DNA from: Luoshenia tenuis
Lineage (GTDB): Bacteria; Bacillota; Clostridia; Christensenellales; GCA-900066905
Length of the DNA: 64,000 nucleotides
Assembly: GCF_014384745.1 (NCBI RefSeq)
Contig: NZ_JACRSO010000001.1
Location: forward strand, 868,001 to 932,000
Direction of reading: 5' to 3'
The notes below the pieces were generated by a model that saw only the letters and a list, made by a program, of their open reading frames with translations, was not told the DNA's origin and ran no database searches. This document shows positions 34,704-43,166 of the stretch, piece by piece. The first letter of the stretch is position 1. Each line of letters begins with the position of its first letter. The translations under genes and the position numbers were made by a program.

Positions 34704-35631
34704 CCCGATCCCTCCCACTTAAAAATGAATTGATCAGCGCATGCGCGCGGCGCACATGGACATATCCTGTGCCCAGGCCCATAAATCCATGCAGAGCATC
34801 CTTCATGCGGTAAACCGTTACGCGGTTGCCTGCATCGCGCAGCTGCCTGGCATAGGCCTCCCCCTCGTCCCGCAGCGGGTCGTACTCGGCTGTAATGACC
34901 AAGGTATCCGGCTGGTTTGCAAAATCCTGCGCCAGCAATGGCGCAAAATAAGGACTTTGAAGGTCCTGGTCGCTTCGCTTATACAGGTCGATGTATTCGC
35001 AGATTCGCTTGGCCGTCAGCAGATAATCGCTGCCATTTTCCCGTATCGACGGATAAGGCGAAGCTGCGCTATGGTCGGCTGCCGTCGCCGGATAGATCAA
35101 AATCTGGCGCGGTATGCAAAACTCACCCTGATCCCTGGCCATCAGCGATACCGCCGCGGCCAGATTGCCGCCCGCGCTGTCGCCGATCAGCGTCACCCGT
35201 CCCGCCGCCTTAAAGCCAAACCCGGCGGGCCTGAGGATCAGCTCCCGCGCGGCGGCGTAACAGTCCTCCAGCCCCTGGGGAAAGGGATACTCCGGCGCCA
35301 GACGGTATTCTACCGATACTACGCAGCTGCGCGTAGCGCATGCAAGAGCATAGCACACCTTATTGTACGTATCAATACTCTCGGTTACCCAACCGCCCCC
35401 GTGGAAAAAAAGCAGGGTATCCATTCCCGCATCGTCCATCGGGCTATAGATCCGCGTCAGAATCTCTCTTCCGTCTGAGAGGATCATATGATCCCGCCAG
35501 CGGTTTTTGGGCAGCAGCGCCGGCGGCCGCAAATAGCGGATAGACCGCTCCAGCGGATATGTTTTACGGATGTCGATATCCGGATAAGAGAGCACCTTGA
35601 GGGCAAGGCGCATAAATTTATTGATCGCCAT
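34678..35631 (-). CDS. Alpha/beta-hydrolase (hormone-sensitive lipase family esterase)
   Basis: A 317-residue esterase. The oxyanion motif HGGGW (about residue 79), the nucleophile elbow GDSAGG, the catalytic Asp in TAEYDPLRDE and His in DALHGFMGLG are all in family order. The first 45 residues form a cap helix region. The enzyme would hydrolyse short-chain esters in the cytoplasm. An AAAGG site lies 7 bases before the ATG at 35631. It is the first gene of the operon with the acyltransferase-like and DUF6320 genes, so the three may build and remove the same acyl modification. Confidence 0.88.
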   Translation of the reverse strand: MAINKFMRLALKVLSYPDIDIRKTYPLERSIRYLRPPALLPKNRWRDHMILSDGREILTRIYSPMDDAGMDTLLFFHGGGWVTESIDTYNKVCYALACATRSCVVSVEYRLAPEYPFPQGLEDCYAAARELILRPAGFGFKAAGRVTLIGDSAGGNLAAAVSLMARDQGEFCIPRQILIYPATAADHSAASPYPSIRENGSDYLLTAKRICEYIDLYKRSDQDLQSPYFAPLLAQDFANQPDTLVITAEYDPLRDEGEAYARQLRDAGNRVTVYRMKDALHGFMGLGTGYVHVRRAHALINSFLSGRDRDESAGQLA

Positions 35632-36026
35632 GGCATACCTTTCGGCGGCAAACGCACGCTGCCAGTACACAGGCCGCGCATTGCCGGATTGGCTTTATTA
35701 TAGCACAGTTTAAAACCAACCGCCAAACCTGGGCATTCGGCCGATTTTTGCGCGCAGCTTGCACCCAGGCCCCATACAATAGCAATTATTAAACTGTTGC
35801 TTTATACCTATCGGTCAGCAATCGTTGTGAAATATAAAAGATACTCCTTATGCCTTACTGGTGGAGATTATACGCCCAAGGTGGCAGCGAGCCAAAGCCG
35901 CCGTAAGCGCGTTTATACCTCGCGCTACGCCCCTTCAGGCTCCCGCTCGCTTGAACCCACCTGGGTTCGAATCCCACCGATAATTAAAAAGCCCAGCACT
36001 GCGCTTTCGCGCGGTGCTGGGCTTTT
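35632..36026. other. Intergenic region upstream of the esterase operon
   Basis: Contains the promoter region of the esterase operon (left), the tRNA-like element on the plus strand (35866-35985) and the shared terminator next to tRNA-Arg. No protein-coding gene is supported; open frames running through it read across RNA structure. Confidence 0.6.
35866..35985 (+). ncRNA. Possible tRNA-like structured RNA (unassigned)
   Basis: A T-arm-like hairpin TGGG-TTCGAAT-CCCA lies at 35962-35976. CGATAATT (35978-35985) can pair with GATTAT(A)CG (35866-35874). Inside are a 6-bp stem 35880-35885/35897-35902, a 6-bp stem 35906-35911/35921-35926, and a 7-bp loop-to-downstream pairing AGCGAGC (35886-35892) with GCTCGCT (35945-35951), a possible pseudoknot. 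A bidirectional terminator follows at once. It fits no tRNA I recognise: no plausible 7-base anticodon loop is seen and the length is about 120. Alternative pairing GAACCC/GGGTTC competes with the T-arm. I cannot name it. Confidence 0.3.
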
Positions 36027-36027
36027 T
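35986..36027. terminator. Bidirectional terminator between the tRNA-like element and tRNA-Arg
   Basis: AAAAAGCCCAGCAC and GTGCTGGGCTTTTT with GCGC/GCGC extension form a stem of about 18 bp with a short loop; both ends have T-runs. Confidence 0.85.
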
Positions 36028-36102
36028 GGTGCGCCTGGCGGGATTCGAACCCACGGCCTTTCGAGTCGGAGTCGAACACTCTATCCACTGAGCTACAAGC
36101 GC
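36027..36102 (-). tRNA. tRNA-Arg (anticodon CCG)
   Basis: A complete 76-base cloverleaf on the minus strand: acceptor GCGCTTG/CAGGCGC, D-stem GCTC/GAGT, anticodon stem TTCGA/TCGAA with loop CTCCGAC (anticodon CCG, reading CGG), variable region, and T-arm GTGGG-TTCGAAT-CCCGC. CCA is encoded at the 3' end. A strong terminator overlaps the last bases. Confidence 0.95.
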
Positions 36103-36174
36103 ATTTTTCGATTGCGTATGTTAGTATAGCACATTTCCGCCGGATTGAAAACCCCCCGGCCAAAATTACCCATC

Positions 36175-36879
36175 TTATGATTCAGCACACACACCCAGGA
36201 TCGCGTCCCAAGCGATCACCTCTTCCAGCGCGACTTGATCGTGCGCGTCTTTTAAACGCTGGTGCACGCTGTCGATAGCCTGGGCGATCGTCATTTCTGG
36301 CGTGCCTCCCGGCGGCACATAGCTTCGGGATGGATAAATCTCCTCAAATGCGGCCGAAGCCTTTCCCAGCGTCGTACCCGCCATCTGATCTCGTACCAGG
36401 CCCCAATATGTCCTTACGGCCTGCTCCATCCTTTGGTCGCCCGGGCCGGCGTTATCTCCAGCGATGTTATCCATTTTTTCCATCAGTTCGGGGAAACAAT
36501 CCTGTGCCTGCGCATAAATCTCCTGCACCGTCTGCGCGCCGGATGCGGCAACAGCGGCATCCAATTCTTCCTGCATCTCTTCCCGCTTTTCCGGGTCGCT
36601 CAGCTGATCCACCACGCCCATCCCCCGGAAGTAAGCGCCCCGGCTGGTCCCCTCCAGCGGGGAATATACCGTCACAAAATAGATAATCACGCCCGCGGCG
36701 ATCAGCATCACCGCCGTAGACGCCGCCAGCAGCACCTTTGCCCGCTTCAGCGCCAGCAGCACGCCGCTTTTATCCTTTTTTACCGTTTCCTCATCCAAGC
36801 GCAATTTTTCGGGCCGCGCATGTTTCTCACAGTAATCCGTAATCGCCTTGCTCGGTTTGGGGCCCCTCTGCTCTGCCAT
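36175..36879 (-). CDS. Single-pass membrane protein of unknown function
   Basis: A 234-residue protein. A charged cytoplasmic N-terminus of about 46 residues is followed by one hydrophobic helix (VLLAASTAVMLIAAGVIIYF, about 49-70). The outer domain (75-234) is helical and acidic with no cysteines except near the end (DCFPELMEKMDN, ILGVCAES). I do not recognise a family. The ATG has AGGGGG eight bases upstream. It is 40 bases after the stop of the downstream-oriented PBP gene, in the same direction, and could be co-transcribed with it in the order 36175 gene being last or separate. A role in the envelope is only inference. Confidence 0.6.
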   Translation of the reverse strand: MAEQRGPKPSKAITDYCEKHARPEKLRLDEETVKKDKSGVLLALKRAKVLLAASTAVMLIAAGVIIYFVTVYSPLEGTSRGAYFRGMGVVDQLSDPEKREEMQEELDAAVAASGAQTVQEIYAQAQDCFPELMEKMDNIAGDNAGPGDQRMEQAVRTYWGLVRDQMAGTTLGKASAAFEEIYPSRSYVPPGGTPEMTIAQAIDSVHQRLKDAHDQVALEEVIAWDAILGVCAES

Positions 36880-36919
36880 ACTTTACCCCCTCGGCCTTTC
36901 CATCTCACTGCCTACTATC

Positions 36920-38992
36920 TTACGGCAAAAACATGTTTTGTGCAATCACCGATTTACTCGTCGTATTGCCGTCGATCGCGTCGATCATCACGCACACCGC
37001 CCTGTCAAAGCTGCCGTCCGATACATAACCGGTAAACCAGTTGATCTCGTGCTTCTTTAGCGTGCCGACCTCCGCCGTACCCGTTTTGCCCGATACGCCC
37101 ATGCCTGCCGGGGCGCAGGAGATGCCCGTGCCGCTGGTCACAACCTTGCGCAAAATGGGCTGCAGCACCTCCATCGATGCCTCAGAAACGATATTTTCCA
37201 GATAGACCTCCGGTTCGGTGCTGGATACCAGCACATAGTCCTTATCCTCCATCCGCCGGGTCTCTTTGACCAGGAACGGCTTCATCGCCGTGCCGCCATT
37301 GGCAAAGCAGGAGAACAGCACGTTCAGCTGCAGCGGGGTGATCAGCATCTCGCCCTGGCCATACCCACAGTCCGCCAAAAACTTTTCGTTCTCCATCTCG
37401 CCGGAGTTGGAGATCTGCGCCTTGCCAACGCTAAGGTCAAAGGGCATCCTTTCTCCAAAGCCGATCTTTTTCAGGTATTCGGTAAATCCATCCGAACCCA
37501 CCTTCATCGCTACATCCGCATAATAGATATTATCCGAGTGCATCATCGAATTTTCCATATTGTAGGGCTGCGCGTAATCAGAATAGCGCGTAATGGGCGG
37601 GTAGATCCAGGAAGGGTCGTTAGGCTTCCACCTGCGGTTTACGATATTGCCGGTAAACACATAGTCCTTGGTAATGGCGCCGCTCTCCATCCCAATGGCG
37701 GCTGTAAAGGGCTTAATGGTAGAGCCCGGCGCATATAGTCCCTGAAATGCCCGGCTGAACAGGGGCTGGTTGCCGTTTTCATCGTTCAGCTGGTCCCAAG
37801 TCGCCTGATCGATACCAAGCGCAAAGAGGTTCAAGTCAAAGGTCGGGTAGCTTGCCAGCGCCTCCACCGCGCCGGTTTTGGGGTTCAACACCACCACCGC
37901 GCCGCTGTTTCCCTCGTCAATATTCTCTTTTAGCAGTTTTTCCGCCCGGCTTTGCAACTTATAGTTAATATTGAGGATCAGATCCAGCCCATCCTCGGCG
38001 GCAATTTTGCATACGGTCAATTTTAGCCGGCCATCGGAGCTGTAAAGCCGCACTTCTTTGCCGTTTTTACCGCGCAGCTGGGATTCATAGGCCGCTTCCA
38101 GCCCGGTCTTGCCGATGCGCTCGTCGGCGCCATAAATCTCGGGGTCCAACTTTGCCAGCTCCTCCTCAGAGGCCACGCCCATATAGCCGATCACATGGGC
38201 CAACATATCCCCATGGGGGTAGATGCGCTGGGGGGTGTACATCTTCTCGTCAATCCCCACGCCCGCGATTTCGCCCAGCTGTGTGCGCAGCTCGTCGCTC
38301 ATCTTTCCATAAGGATAGGCCTTGATGATCGCCAGGCCATCCCGCTGGGTTTCCTTGCTGTTTAAGATCTCCGTGATCTTTTCGGCCTCCATCTCCAGCG
38401 CCGCGCTTAAGGAGGAAACCAGCGCCGTTTCGTCCTCCACTTTGTCCGGCAGGACATAAACCGTTGACGCATAACCGTTTTGCGCCAGCAGTTCTCCATC
38501 GCTGGTGAATATCTCGCCGCGCTTGCCCTGGGTGGTCACGGTGCGCAGCTCGTCGTCCGCCTCCATGCCGGGCAGTACCAGGCTATAATCCCATTGCACC
38601 TTCCACTCGCCATTTTGCTTGACCAGCGGTAGCTCCATATCATAGCTGACCTCGCCATAATCGCCAGCTGTATAGGTCAATTTGAACTTTTCATATGCTC
38701 TGGTCTCGCTCTTGCGCATCTCCCCCACCATTTCAGCGGCGATCGCCTCTATCCCGATGGGGTCGTAGATCTTCCGGTGCGCCTGCTCAAAATCCTCAAA
38801 CGTCACGCTGCGCTGGGTCACGGTGTCGAGCATATCGTACATGCCCTGGTAATCCCGCTTGGCCCACAGTTGGTGGTACCGCTGCGCTGCTGCCTGTTCA
38901 GCCTCCTGCGCGCCTATCCCGCAGCCTGATAACAATAATAGCTGGCATAAAAGTATAAAACTGATGGCCAATGCGCCCATCCGCTTGTGCAT
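36920..38992 (-). CDS. Class B penicillin-binding protein, MecA-like
   Basis: A 690-residue lipoprotein transpeptidase. The N-terminus has a lipobox (LLLLSGC), then an NTF2-like MecA_N domain (about 30-150: AAAQRYHQLWAKRDYQGMYDML), a dimerisation domain (160-330), and the penicillin-binding domain. Catalytic motifs: STIKPF (SxxK), SDN (SxN, in MHSDNIYYAD) and KTGTAE (KTG). It cross-links peptidoglycan on the outer face of the membrane. The ATG at 38992 is preceded by AAAAGGAG six bases away; a frame reaching 39292 reads through the leader. Upstream are TTTACA-N17-TATAAT and a leader of about 230 bases. MecA_N-type PBPs may be of low beta-lactam affinity, but this is not testable here. Confidence 0.9.
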   Translation of the reverse strand: MHKRMGALAISFILLCQLLLLSGCGIGAQEAEQAAAQRYHQLWAKRDYQGMYDMLDTVTQRSVTFEDFEQAHRKIYDPIGIEAIAAEMVGEMRKSETRAYEKFKLTYTAGDYGEVSYDMELPLVKQNGEWKVQWDYSLVLPGMEADDELRTVTTQGKRGEIFTSDGELLAQNGYASTVYVLPDKVEDETALVSSLSAALEMEAEKITEILNSKETQRDGLAIIKAYPYGKMSDELRTQLGEIAGVGIDEKMYTPQRIYPHGDMLAHVIGYMGVASEEELAKLDPEIYGADERIGKTGLEAAYESQLRGKNGKEVRLYSSDGRLKLTVCKIAAEDGLDLILNINYKLQSRAEKLLKENIDEGNSGAVVVLNPKTGAVEALASYPTFDLNLFALGIDQATWDQLNDENGNQPLFSRAFQGLYAPGSTIKPFTAAIGMESGAITKDYVFTGNIVNRRWKPNDPSWIYPPITRYSDYAQPYNMENSMMHSDNIYYADVAMKVGSDGFTEYLKKIGFGERMPFDLSVGKAQISNSGEMENEKFLADCGYGQGEMLITPLQLNVLFSCFANGGTAMKPFLVKETRRMEDKDYVLVSSTEPEVYLENIVSEASMEVLQPILRKVVTSGTGISCAPAGMGVSGKTGTAEVGTLKKHEINWFTGYVSDGSFDRAVCVMIDAIDGNTTSKSVIAQNMFLP

Positions 38993-39230
38993 AAGTCGCT
39001 CCTTTTCTACTATGGGCCCAGTTAAGCGCTGCTTTAGCGCGATATTCCCATATCCCTTTATATATAATGTAAGAATCCCGGCCGCTCCGCTGTTACAGCC
39101 TGTAAAATACGCCGTTTTCGCCTGCAAAACCTGATTCTTTAGTTTCTTTGGGCTGCTACTAAAAGTAGTATTTTTATTACAGAATCGTAACATTTCAGGC
39201 TTCGACAGTTTTCGCGCCGCGATTAGATAT

Positions 39231-39259
39231 ATTATACGCTTATATGGTATGGGTGTAAA
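39231..39259 (-). promoter_or_regulatory. Promoter of the PBP gene
   Basis: TTTACA (39254-39259), 17 bases, TATAAT (39231-39236) on the minus strand. Predicted start near 39224. Confidence 0.75.
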
Positions 39260-39389
39260 GTTTGAGACCGAACATATAGTATTTTCCAGCAATAGCCTCT
39301 AACCCTTATTTTTTATAAAAAAGTGGGGGAAAATATCCGAATTTAACCCTTTTTTTAGGCAAAAATGGTATTTGCGCCAAAGGATTTGT

Positions 39390-39418
39390 TTGACAAACGA
39401 AATTTACTCATATAAAAT
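39390..39418 (+). promoter_or_regulatory. Promoter of the YabE-like gene
   Basis: TTGACA (39390-39395), 17 bases, TAAAAT (39413-39418). Predicted start near 39425, about 36 bases before the ATG. Confidence 0.7.
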
Positions 39419-39461
39419 AGCGATACGCTAAATCTTAAAGTGGGACAAGGCAGGTGAAAAC

Positions 39462-40874
39462 ATGCGCAGCTTGAAACGTTATGCCTATGGCACGGGCACC
39501 CGGCTGGATCTGACCAATGAACAGGAACGGTTGGGGACGCGCGCCGCCGAACGGGCTCAGCAATTGTTGACCCCCTTACAAAGGCATGCGGATCAATACC
39601 GGACGCGCAGGCGCACTGGGCAGTGGGGCAAAATCAGCCACTCTCGCCGGGCGCGGGTGCGCGATGGTTCATTTGGACAAACTGCGTGGAGCCAGTTTTG
39701 GAGCGATGTGCAGACCCTTTGCAGCCCGAATAGCCTGCGGATCGGTCTGGGCGTCATCGCCGTACTTTTTTTGAGCTTAGGGATCCTATGGTGTGTTAAA
39801 AGCGCGCAGCGCTGCGTCGTCACGCTGGATATCGGCAACGAACGCCGCCAGATCCAGACCCAGAGCGAGAACGTGGGCCAGTTACTGGAGCAATACGGTA
39901 TTACCCTTGGCGAGGCGGACAAGGTGGAGCCGCCCTTGGATACGCCGGTTTACGCCAACATGCGCGTTACCGTACAAAACGCCGCCAACCTTCTGGTACG
40001 GGTGGATGGAGATGTGCGCCAGGTCAAGATCCTGGAGGGCACGGTACAGGATGCGCTGCAGCTGGCCGGCATCACGCTGGGCGAATATGACGAAGTCGAG
40101 CCGGCGCTTGAAAACAGCATCTACCCCGGCATGCAGATCGAGGTCGCCCGCGTGGAAAAAAAGCGGGAGGTCCTTTACGAAACGCTGCCCTTTGATACTG
40201 TTATAGAAAAGACCGATTCGCTAGAGATCGGCACCGAAAAGGTGGCTTTCTCCGGCAAAGAGGGCGAAGTGATGCGCGAGATGGAGATCACCTTGCGCAA
40301 CGGCCAGGAGGTAGAGCGCGAGCAGGTGGCCTCCATGGTGCAAAAGGCGCAAAACCGCGTGATCTTGCAAGGGACCGGTGCGCCGCAACAGGTGGCTTCC
40401 AGCAATGTCAGCCAGAAAAGTACTTCTAAAACCGAGAGTTCCAGCGGTAAAACGACGGCCAAAAATACATCGTCCTCCACCAGCAAAGGTACTTCATCCA
40501 GCAGCGGGAATAAGACCTCTTCCTCTGGCAGTAGCTCCAGCTCGAGCGGCAGCTCCTCCAGCAGTGAGGCGGTTTTAACCATCGGCGGAAAGAACTATGC
40601 CTATTCCTCCGTCTTATCCGGCAGAGCCACGGCTTATACCCATACGGGCAGGCCTACGGCTTCCGGTGTTATGCCCTCGGTAGGTACGGTGGCCGTGGAT
40701 CCAAGCGTGATCCCGCTTGGGACGCGGCTTTACATCCCGGGTTATGGGTTTGGCGTGGCGCAGGATACGGGCGGCTCATTTATCAGCGGCAACACCGTGG
40801 ATCTCTTCATGAATACGGAGGCCGAGTGCCGCTCTTGGGGTATCCGCTCGGTAAAAATTTATATTTTAAAATAG
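39462..40874 (+). CDS. yabE: YabE-like cell-wall protein: DUF348, G5 and 3D domains
   Basis: A 470-residue protein. A charged N-terminus of about 95 residues precedes one membrane segment (IGLGVIAVLFLSLGILWCV). Outside are two DUF348 ubiquitin-like repeats (CVVTLDIGNERRQIQTQSEN and LLVRVDGDVRQVKILEGTV), a G5 domain (KREVLYETLPFDTVIEKTD), a serine/threonine/lysine-rich linker (about 305-385) and a 3D domain (TAYTHTGRPTASG, GTRLYIPGYG, AQDTGGSFISGNTVDLFMN). This order is that of YabE/RpfB-like proteins that remodel the wall. It sits just before rsmA as yabE does in Bacillus. AGGCAGGTG lies before the ATG. The linker and the N-terminal length are unusual for the family. Confidence 0.9.
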   Translation: MRSLKRYAYGTGTRLDLTNEQERLGTRAAERAQQLLTPLQRHADQYRTRRRTGQWGKISHSRRARVRDGSFGQTAWSQFWSDVQTLCSPNSLRIGLGVIAVLFLSLGILWCVKSAQRCVVTLDIGNERRQIQTQSENVGQLLEQYGITLGEADKVEPPLDTPVYANMRVTVQNAANLLVRVDGDVRQVKILEGTVQDALQLAGITLGEYDEVEPALENSIYPGMQIEVARVEKKREVLYETLPFDTVIEKTDSLEIGTEKVAFSGKEGEVMREMEITLRNGQEVEREQVASMVQKAQNRVILQGTGAPQQVASSNVSQKSTSKTESSSGKTTAKNTSSSTSKGTSSSSGNKTSSSGSSSSSSGSSSSSEAVLTIGGKNYAYSSVLSGRATAYTHTGRPTASGVMPSVGTVAVDPSVIPLGTRLYIPGYGFGVAQDTGGSFISGNTVDLFMNTEAECRSWGIRSVKIYILK

Positions 40875-40906
40875 GGCCTTCTCTGTTAGAATAATATAGA
40901 AGCGCG

Positions 40907-40956
40907 CAAAAGGGGTTTAACCAGCAAAGAGATTTGCTCGGCTTAAACTCCTTTTT
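40907..40956 (+). terminator. Terminator or attenuator between yabE-like gene and rsmA
   Basis: AAAAGGGGTTTAA (40907-40919) pairs with TTAAACTCCTTTT (40942-40954) around an inner CAGCAAA/TTTGCTCG hairpin; T-run follows. It lies only 20 bases before rsmA, so read-through would be required for co-transcription. Confidence 0.7.
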
Positions 40957-40976
40957 TAAGGATAAGGAGCAAACGC

Positions 40977-41840
40977 ATGAATAGATTGACCAGCCCTACC
41001 GTCGTGCAGGAGCTGATGGCCCGCCACGGGGCGAGCTTTACCAAATCCCTGGGGCAGAATTTTCTGATCGACGAAAACATCCTTCAAAAGATCGTGGATG
41101 CCTCCGCCATCGGCCCAGGCGACCGGGTACTGGAGGTAGGCCCTGGCATCGGGGTACTGACCCAGGCCATGGCCCAGCGCGGCGCATTCGTTACCGCCGT
41201 GGAGATCGACCGGCGGTTGATCCCCATTTTAAGCGATACGCTGGCCGGGTATGACCATGCGAGCGTGGTACAGGGGGATATTCTCAAGGTCGATCTGCCT
41301 GCACTGTGGCAAGAGCACTTGGAGGGACAGCCCTTTAGCGTGGTGGCAAACCTGCCCTATTACATTACCTCCCCCGTCATTATGGCCATACTGCAAAGCG
41401 GCCTGCCGCTGCAAAGCATGACGCTGATGATACAAAAAGAGGTGGCCGACCGGATGAGCGCCGCGCCCGGCGGCAATGATTACGGGCTGCTATCGGTAGC
41501 GGTGCAGTTTTATTGCCGGGCTGAGCTGCAATTTATGGTACCGCCTTCCGCCTTTATGCCCCGCCCCAAGGTGGGCTCCGCAGTCATTACGCTGACAAAA
41601 TTGCCGGAGTGCCCTGCCGGGCCGGTGGACGAAGACGCATTTTTCCACCTGGTGCGCGCGGCTTTTGCCATGCGCCGCAAGACTTTACACAACAACCTGG
41701 CCGCTTCAAATTTTGGCCTCTCGCGGGATCAGGTGCGGGAAAAGATCGAAGCCTGTGGGCTATCGCCCGCCGTCAGGGCCGAGGCGCTATCCTTGCAGGA
41801 TTTTGCACGGCTGACCCGGGCGTTTTATGGCGCCGATTAA
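40977..41840 (+). CDS. rsmA: 16S rRNA dimethyladenosine transferase RsmA (KsgA)
   Basis: A 287-residue enzyme that dimethylates two adjacent adenosines near the 3' end of 16S rRNA using SAM. Motifs: KSLGQNFLID (start), LEVGPGIGVLT (SAM motif I), VEIDRRLIPIL, and NLPYYITSPVI (the NLPY catalytic motif IV). The C-terminal domain with PRPKVGSAVI and FAMRRKTLHNNL is complete. AAGGAGC lies before the ATG. Position after a YabE-like gene is the conserved Bacillota order (without rnmV between). Confidence 0.97.
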   Translation: MNRLTSPTVVQELMARHGASFTKSLGQNFLIDENILQKIVDASAIGPGDRVLEVGPGIGVLTQAMAQRGAFVTAVEIDRRLIPILSDTLAGYDHASVVQGDILKVDLPALWQEHLEGQPFSVVANLPYYITSPVIMAILQSGLPLQSMTLMIQKEVADRMSAAPGGNDYGLLSVAVQFYCRAELQFMVPPSAFMPRPKVGSAVITLTKLPECPAGPVDEDAFFHLVRAAFAMRRKTLHNNLAASNFGLSRDQVREKIEACGLSPAVRAEALSLQDFARLTRAFYGAD

Positions 41841-41877
41841 ACATGCCCCAGAGCGGGTGATGTTTTCCTTCGCAGAC

Positions 41878-41911
41878 AAAAGCGGAGGTTCCAAAAGGAG
41901 CCCTCCGCTTT
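41878..41911 (+). terminator. Terminator after rsmA
   Basis: AAAGCGGAGG (41878-41887) pairs with CCTCCGCTTT (41902-41911) with inner GGTTCC/GGAGCC pairing. Confidence 0.65.
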
Positions 41912-41953
41912 CCGTGTTTATAGCAAGCCGTCTTTATAATTGTCCTTACCGGC

Positions 41954-42379
41954 TTAAAGCAGGGCAAACTGGCTGCTTTCCATCAACTCTTTCATCCGGC
42001 ACAGGCAAAAGGGATGTCCGGCAGGGTCCAGCATCACCCGCCAGTCATTAGAAAACTGCTCGGCCGCCACCGTCGCGCCGCACGCAATGGCGTGCGCAAC
42101 CGCTTTTTCCAAATCACTAACGGCGAAGTCCAGATGGGCCATCTGTTGCTGCGCACCGGGCTGCTCCGGCCATACAGGCGGCTGATAGTCCGGATTGCGC
42201 TGGAACGTTATGCCGGGGTAGGCCCCCTGCGCCGCCCCCGGCGCCCCCACGCAGGCCCAATCCTCATCATAGAAAGGGATCTCCCATCCCAGCAGCGCCG
42301 CATAAAATTGCGCCAAAGCATAAGGCTCCTTACAATCCACCGTAAGGGCGTACAGTTTAATTTTCAGCTTTGCATCCAT
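41954..42379 (-). CDS. VOC-family (glyoxalase-like) protein
   Basis: A 141-residue protein with two beta-alpha-beta-beta-beta modules of the vicinal oxygen chelate fold. It opens LYALTVDCKEPYALAQFYAAL, has QMAHLDFAVSDLEKAVAHAI at the start of the second module and WRVMLDPAGHPFCL at the end, the typical VOC ending. A metal-site His (AHLDF) and Glu-like positions are partly kept. The start ATG at 42379 is about 13 bases after AAGGGAG. The substrate is unknown; it may be a resistance or isomerase-type protein. Confidence 0.8.
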   Translation of the reverse strand: MDAKLKIKLYALTVDCKEPYALAQFYAALLGWEIPFYDEDWACVGAPGAAQGAYPGITFQRNPDYQPPVWPEQPGAQQQMAHLDFAVSDLEKAVAHAIACGATVAAEQFSNDWRVMLDPAGHPFCLCRMKELMESSQFALL

Positions 42380-42545
42380 ATTGCAATATATTCTCCCTTT
42401 CAACCTATTTTCACCGTGCCTAAACCAAACGCGGTTATGTAGCATATTTTACGGCAGCAGGCAGGCCTTTACGCCTCGTCATCCTATCGCCGCGCCGCCT
42501 TATTATCATCATGGTAACGGCGCGGAGCTGACTTGTCAAACCTTG

Positions 42546-43016
42546 TCATCGAAATTTCTCCATGCGGTACAGACCCTCCGCATCCAGGCTCTTGACGCCG
42601 CCCTTATAGCCGTAACCCATCTTTTCATAAAACCGGCATGCTGTGATGGACGCCGGGATCTCAATGCGGCGGGCGCGCAAAAACAGCTCATCGCCCTCCA
42701 ATGCCTGTATGATGCGGCGGCCGATGCCCCTTCCGTGGTACTCCGGCAGCACGAAAATGGTCAGCAGAATGCTCTCGGTCTGGCTGCCCCAATAGCTCGT
42801 GATGGAGCCCGTCCCCACGATCCGCTCCCCTTCATCCGTAACGACATAGGTATGCGCCTGGCTGGCGATCTCCAATATCTTTTCCGGGCTGTACGCCTCG
42901 AACAGAGCCTGCATCTCGCAAAGCGGATAATCCCGGATATTGACCTCCATAAAATTGCGGCGAACCAGCGCCGATACGGCCGTTGCGTCCTCCGCGCGGA
43001 ACCTTCTGACCTGCAT
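42546..43016 (-). CDS. GNAT-family N-acetyltransferase
   Basis: A 156-residue acetyl-CoA-dependent acyltransferase. The first helix has FRAEDATAVSALVRRNFMEV. The acetyl-CoA loop is VLPEYHGRGIGRRIIQALE (Q/RxxGxG/A motif), and the C-terminal part has RIEIPASITACRFYEKMGY, typical of the family. AAGGGTGATG lies before the ATG at 43016; a TTG one codon upstream also fits. It stands alone, between a VOC gene on the same strand and divergent nitroreductase genes. Substrate unknown. Confidence 0.9.
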   Translation of the reverse strand: MQVRRFRAEDATAVSALVRRNFMEVNIRDYPLCEMQALFEAYSPEKILEIASQAHTYVVTDEGERIVGTGSITSYWGSQTESILLTIFVLPEYHGRGIGRRIIQALEGDELFLRARRIEIPASITACRFYEKMGYGYKGGVKSLDAEGLYRMEKFR

Positions 43017-43095
43017 CAAACATCACCCTTTCAAGAAAATATCGGATCACTTTTGCCCTGCGCCCTTTTCTCTCCCTTTTTCCTGTTGACAACCA

Positions 43096-43104
43096 TGCTA
43101 TAAT
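43096..43104 (+). promoter_or_regulatory. Extended -10 promoter of the nitroreductase pair
   Basis: TGCTATAAT with TATAAT at 43099-43104; the -35 region is poor. Start predicted near 43111. Confidence 0.5.
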
Positions 43105-43166
43105 GGATATGGAAATACTTGGATATCTTCATCATACACAAATCAACCATAAGGGGAGGAAATAGC

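Larger units (their letters stand above)
38993..39461. other. Divergent promoter region between the PBP and YabE-like genes
   Basis: Holds two opposite promoters (separate entries) and long leaders. The PBP leader has a small GCGCT/AGCGC hairpin near 39030. No coding gene is supported. Confidence 0.7.

Noticed and set aside
35797..36129. Plus-strand open frame of 110 codons over the tRNA-like element and tRNA-Arg
   Set aside because: It reads through RNA structure and a terminator; the peptide is a typical shadow of tRNA regions.
36920..39292. Longer PBP frame starting at 39292
   Set aside because: The first 100 codons lie in the leader beyond the predicted promoter; the lipoprotein signal begins at the ATG at 38992 with a good ribosome site.
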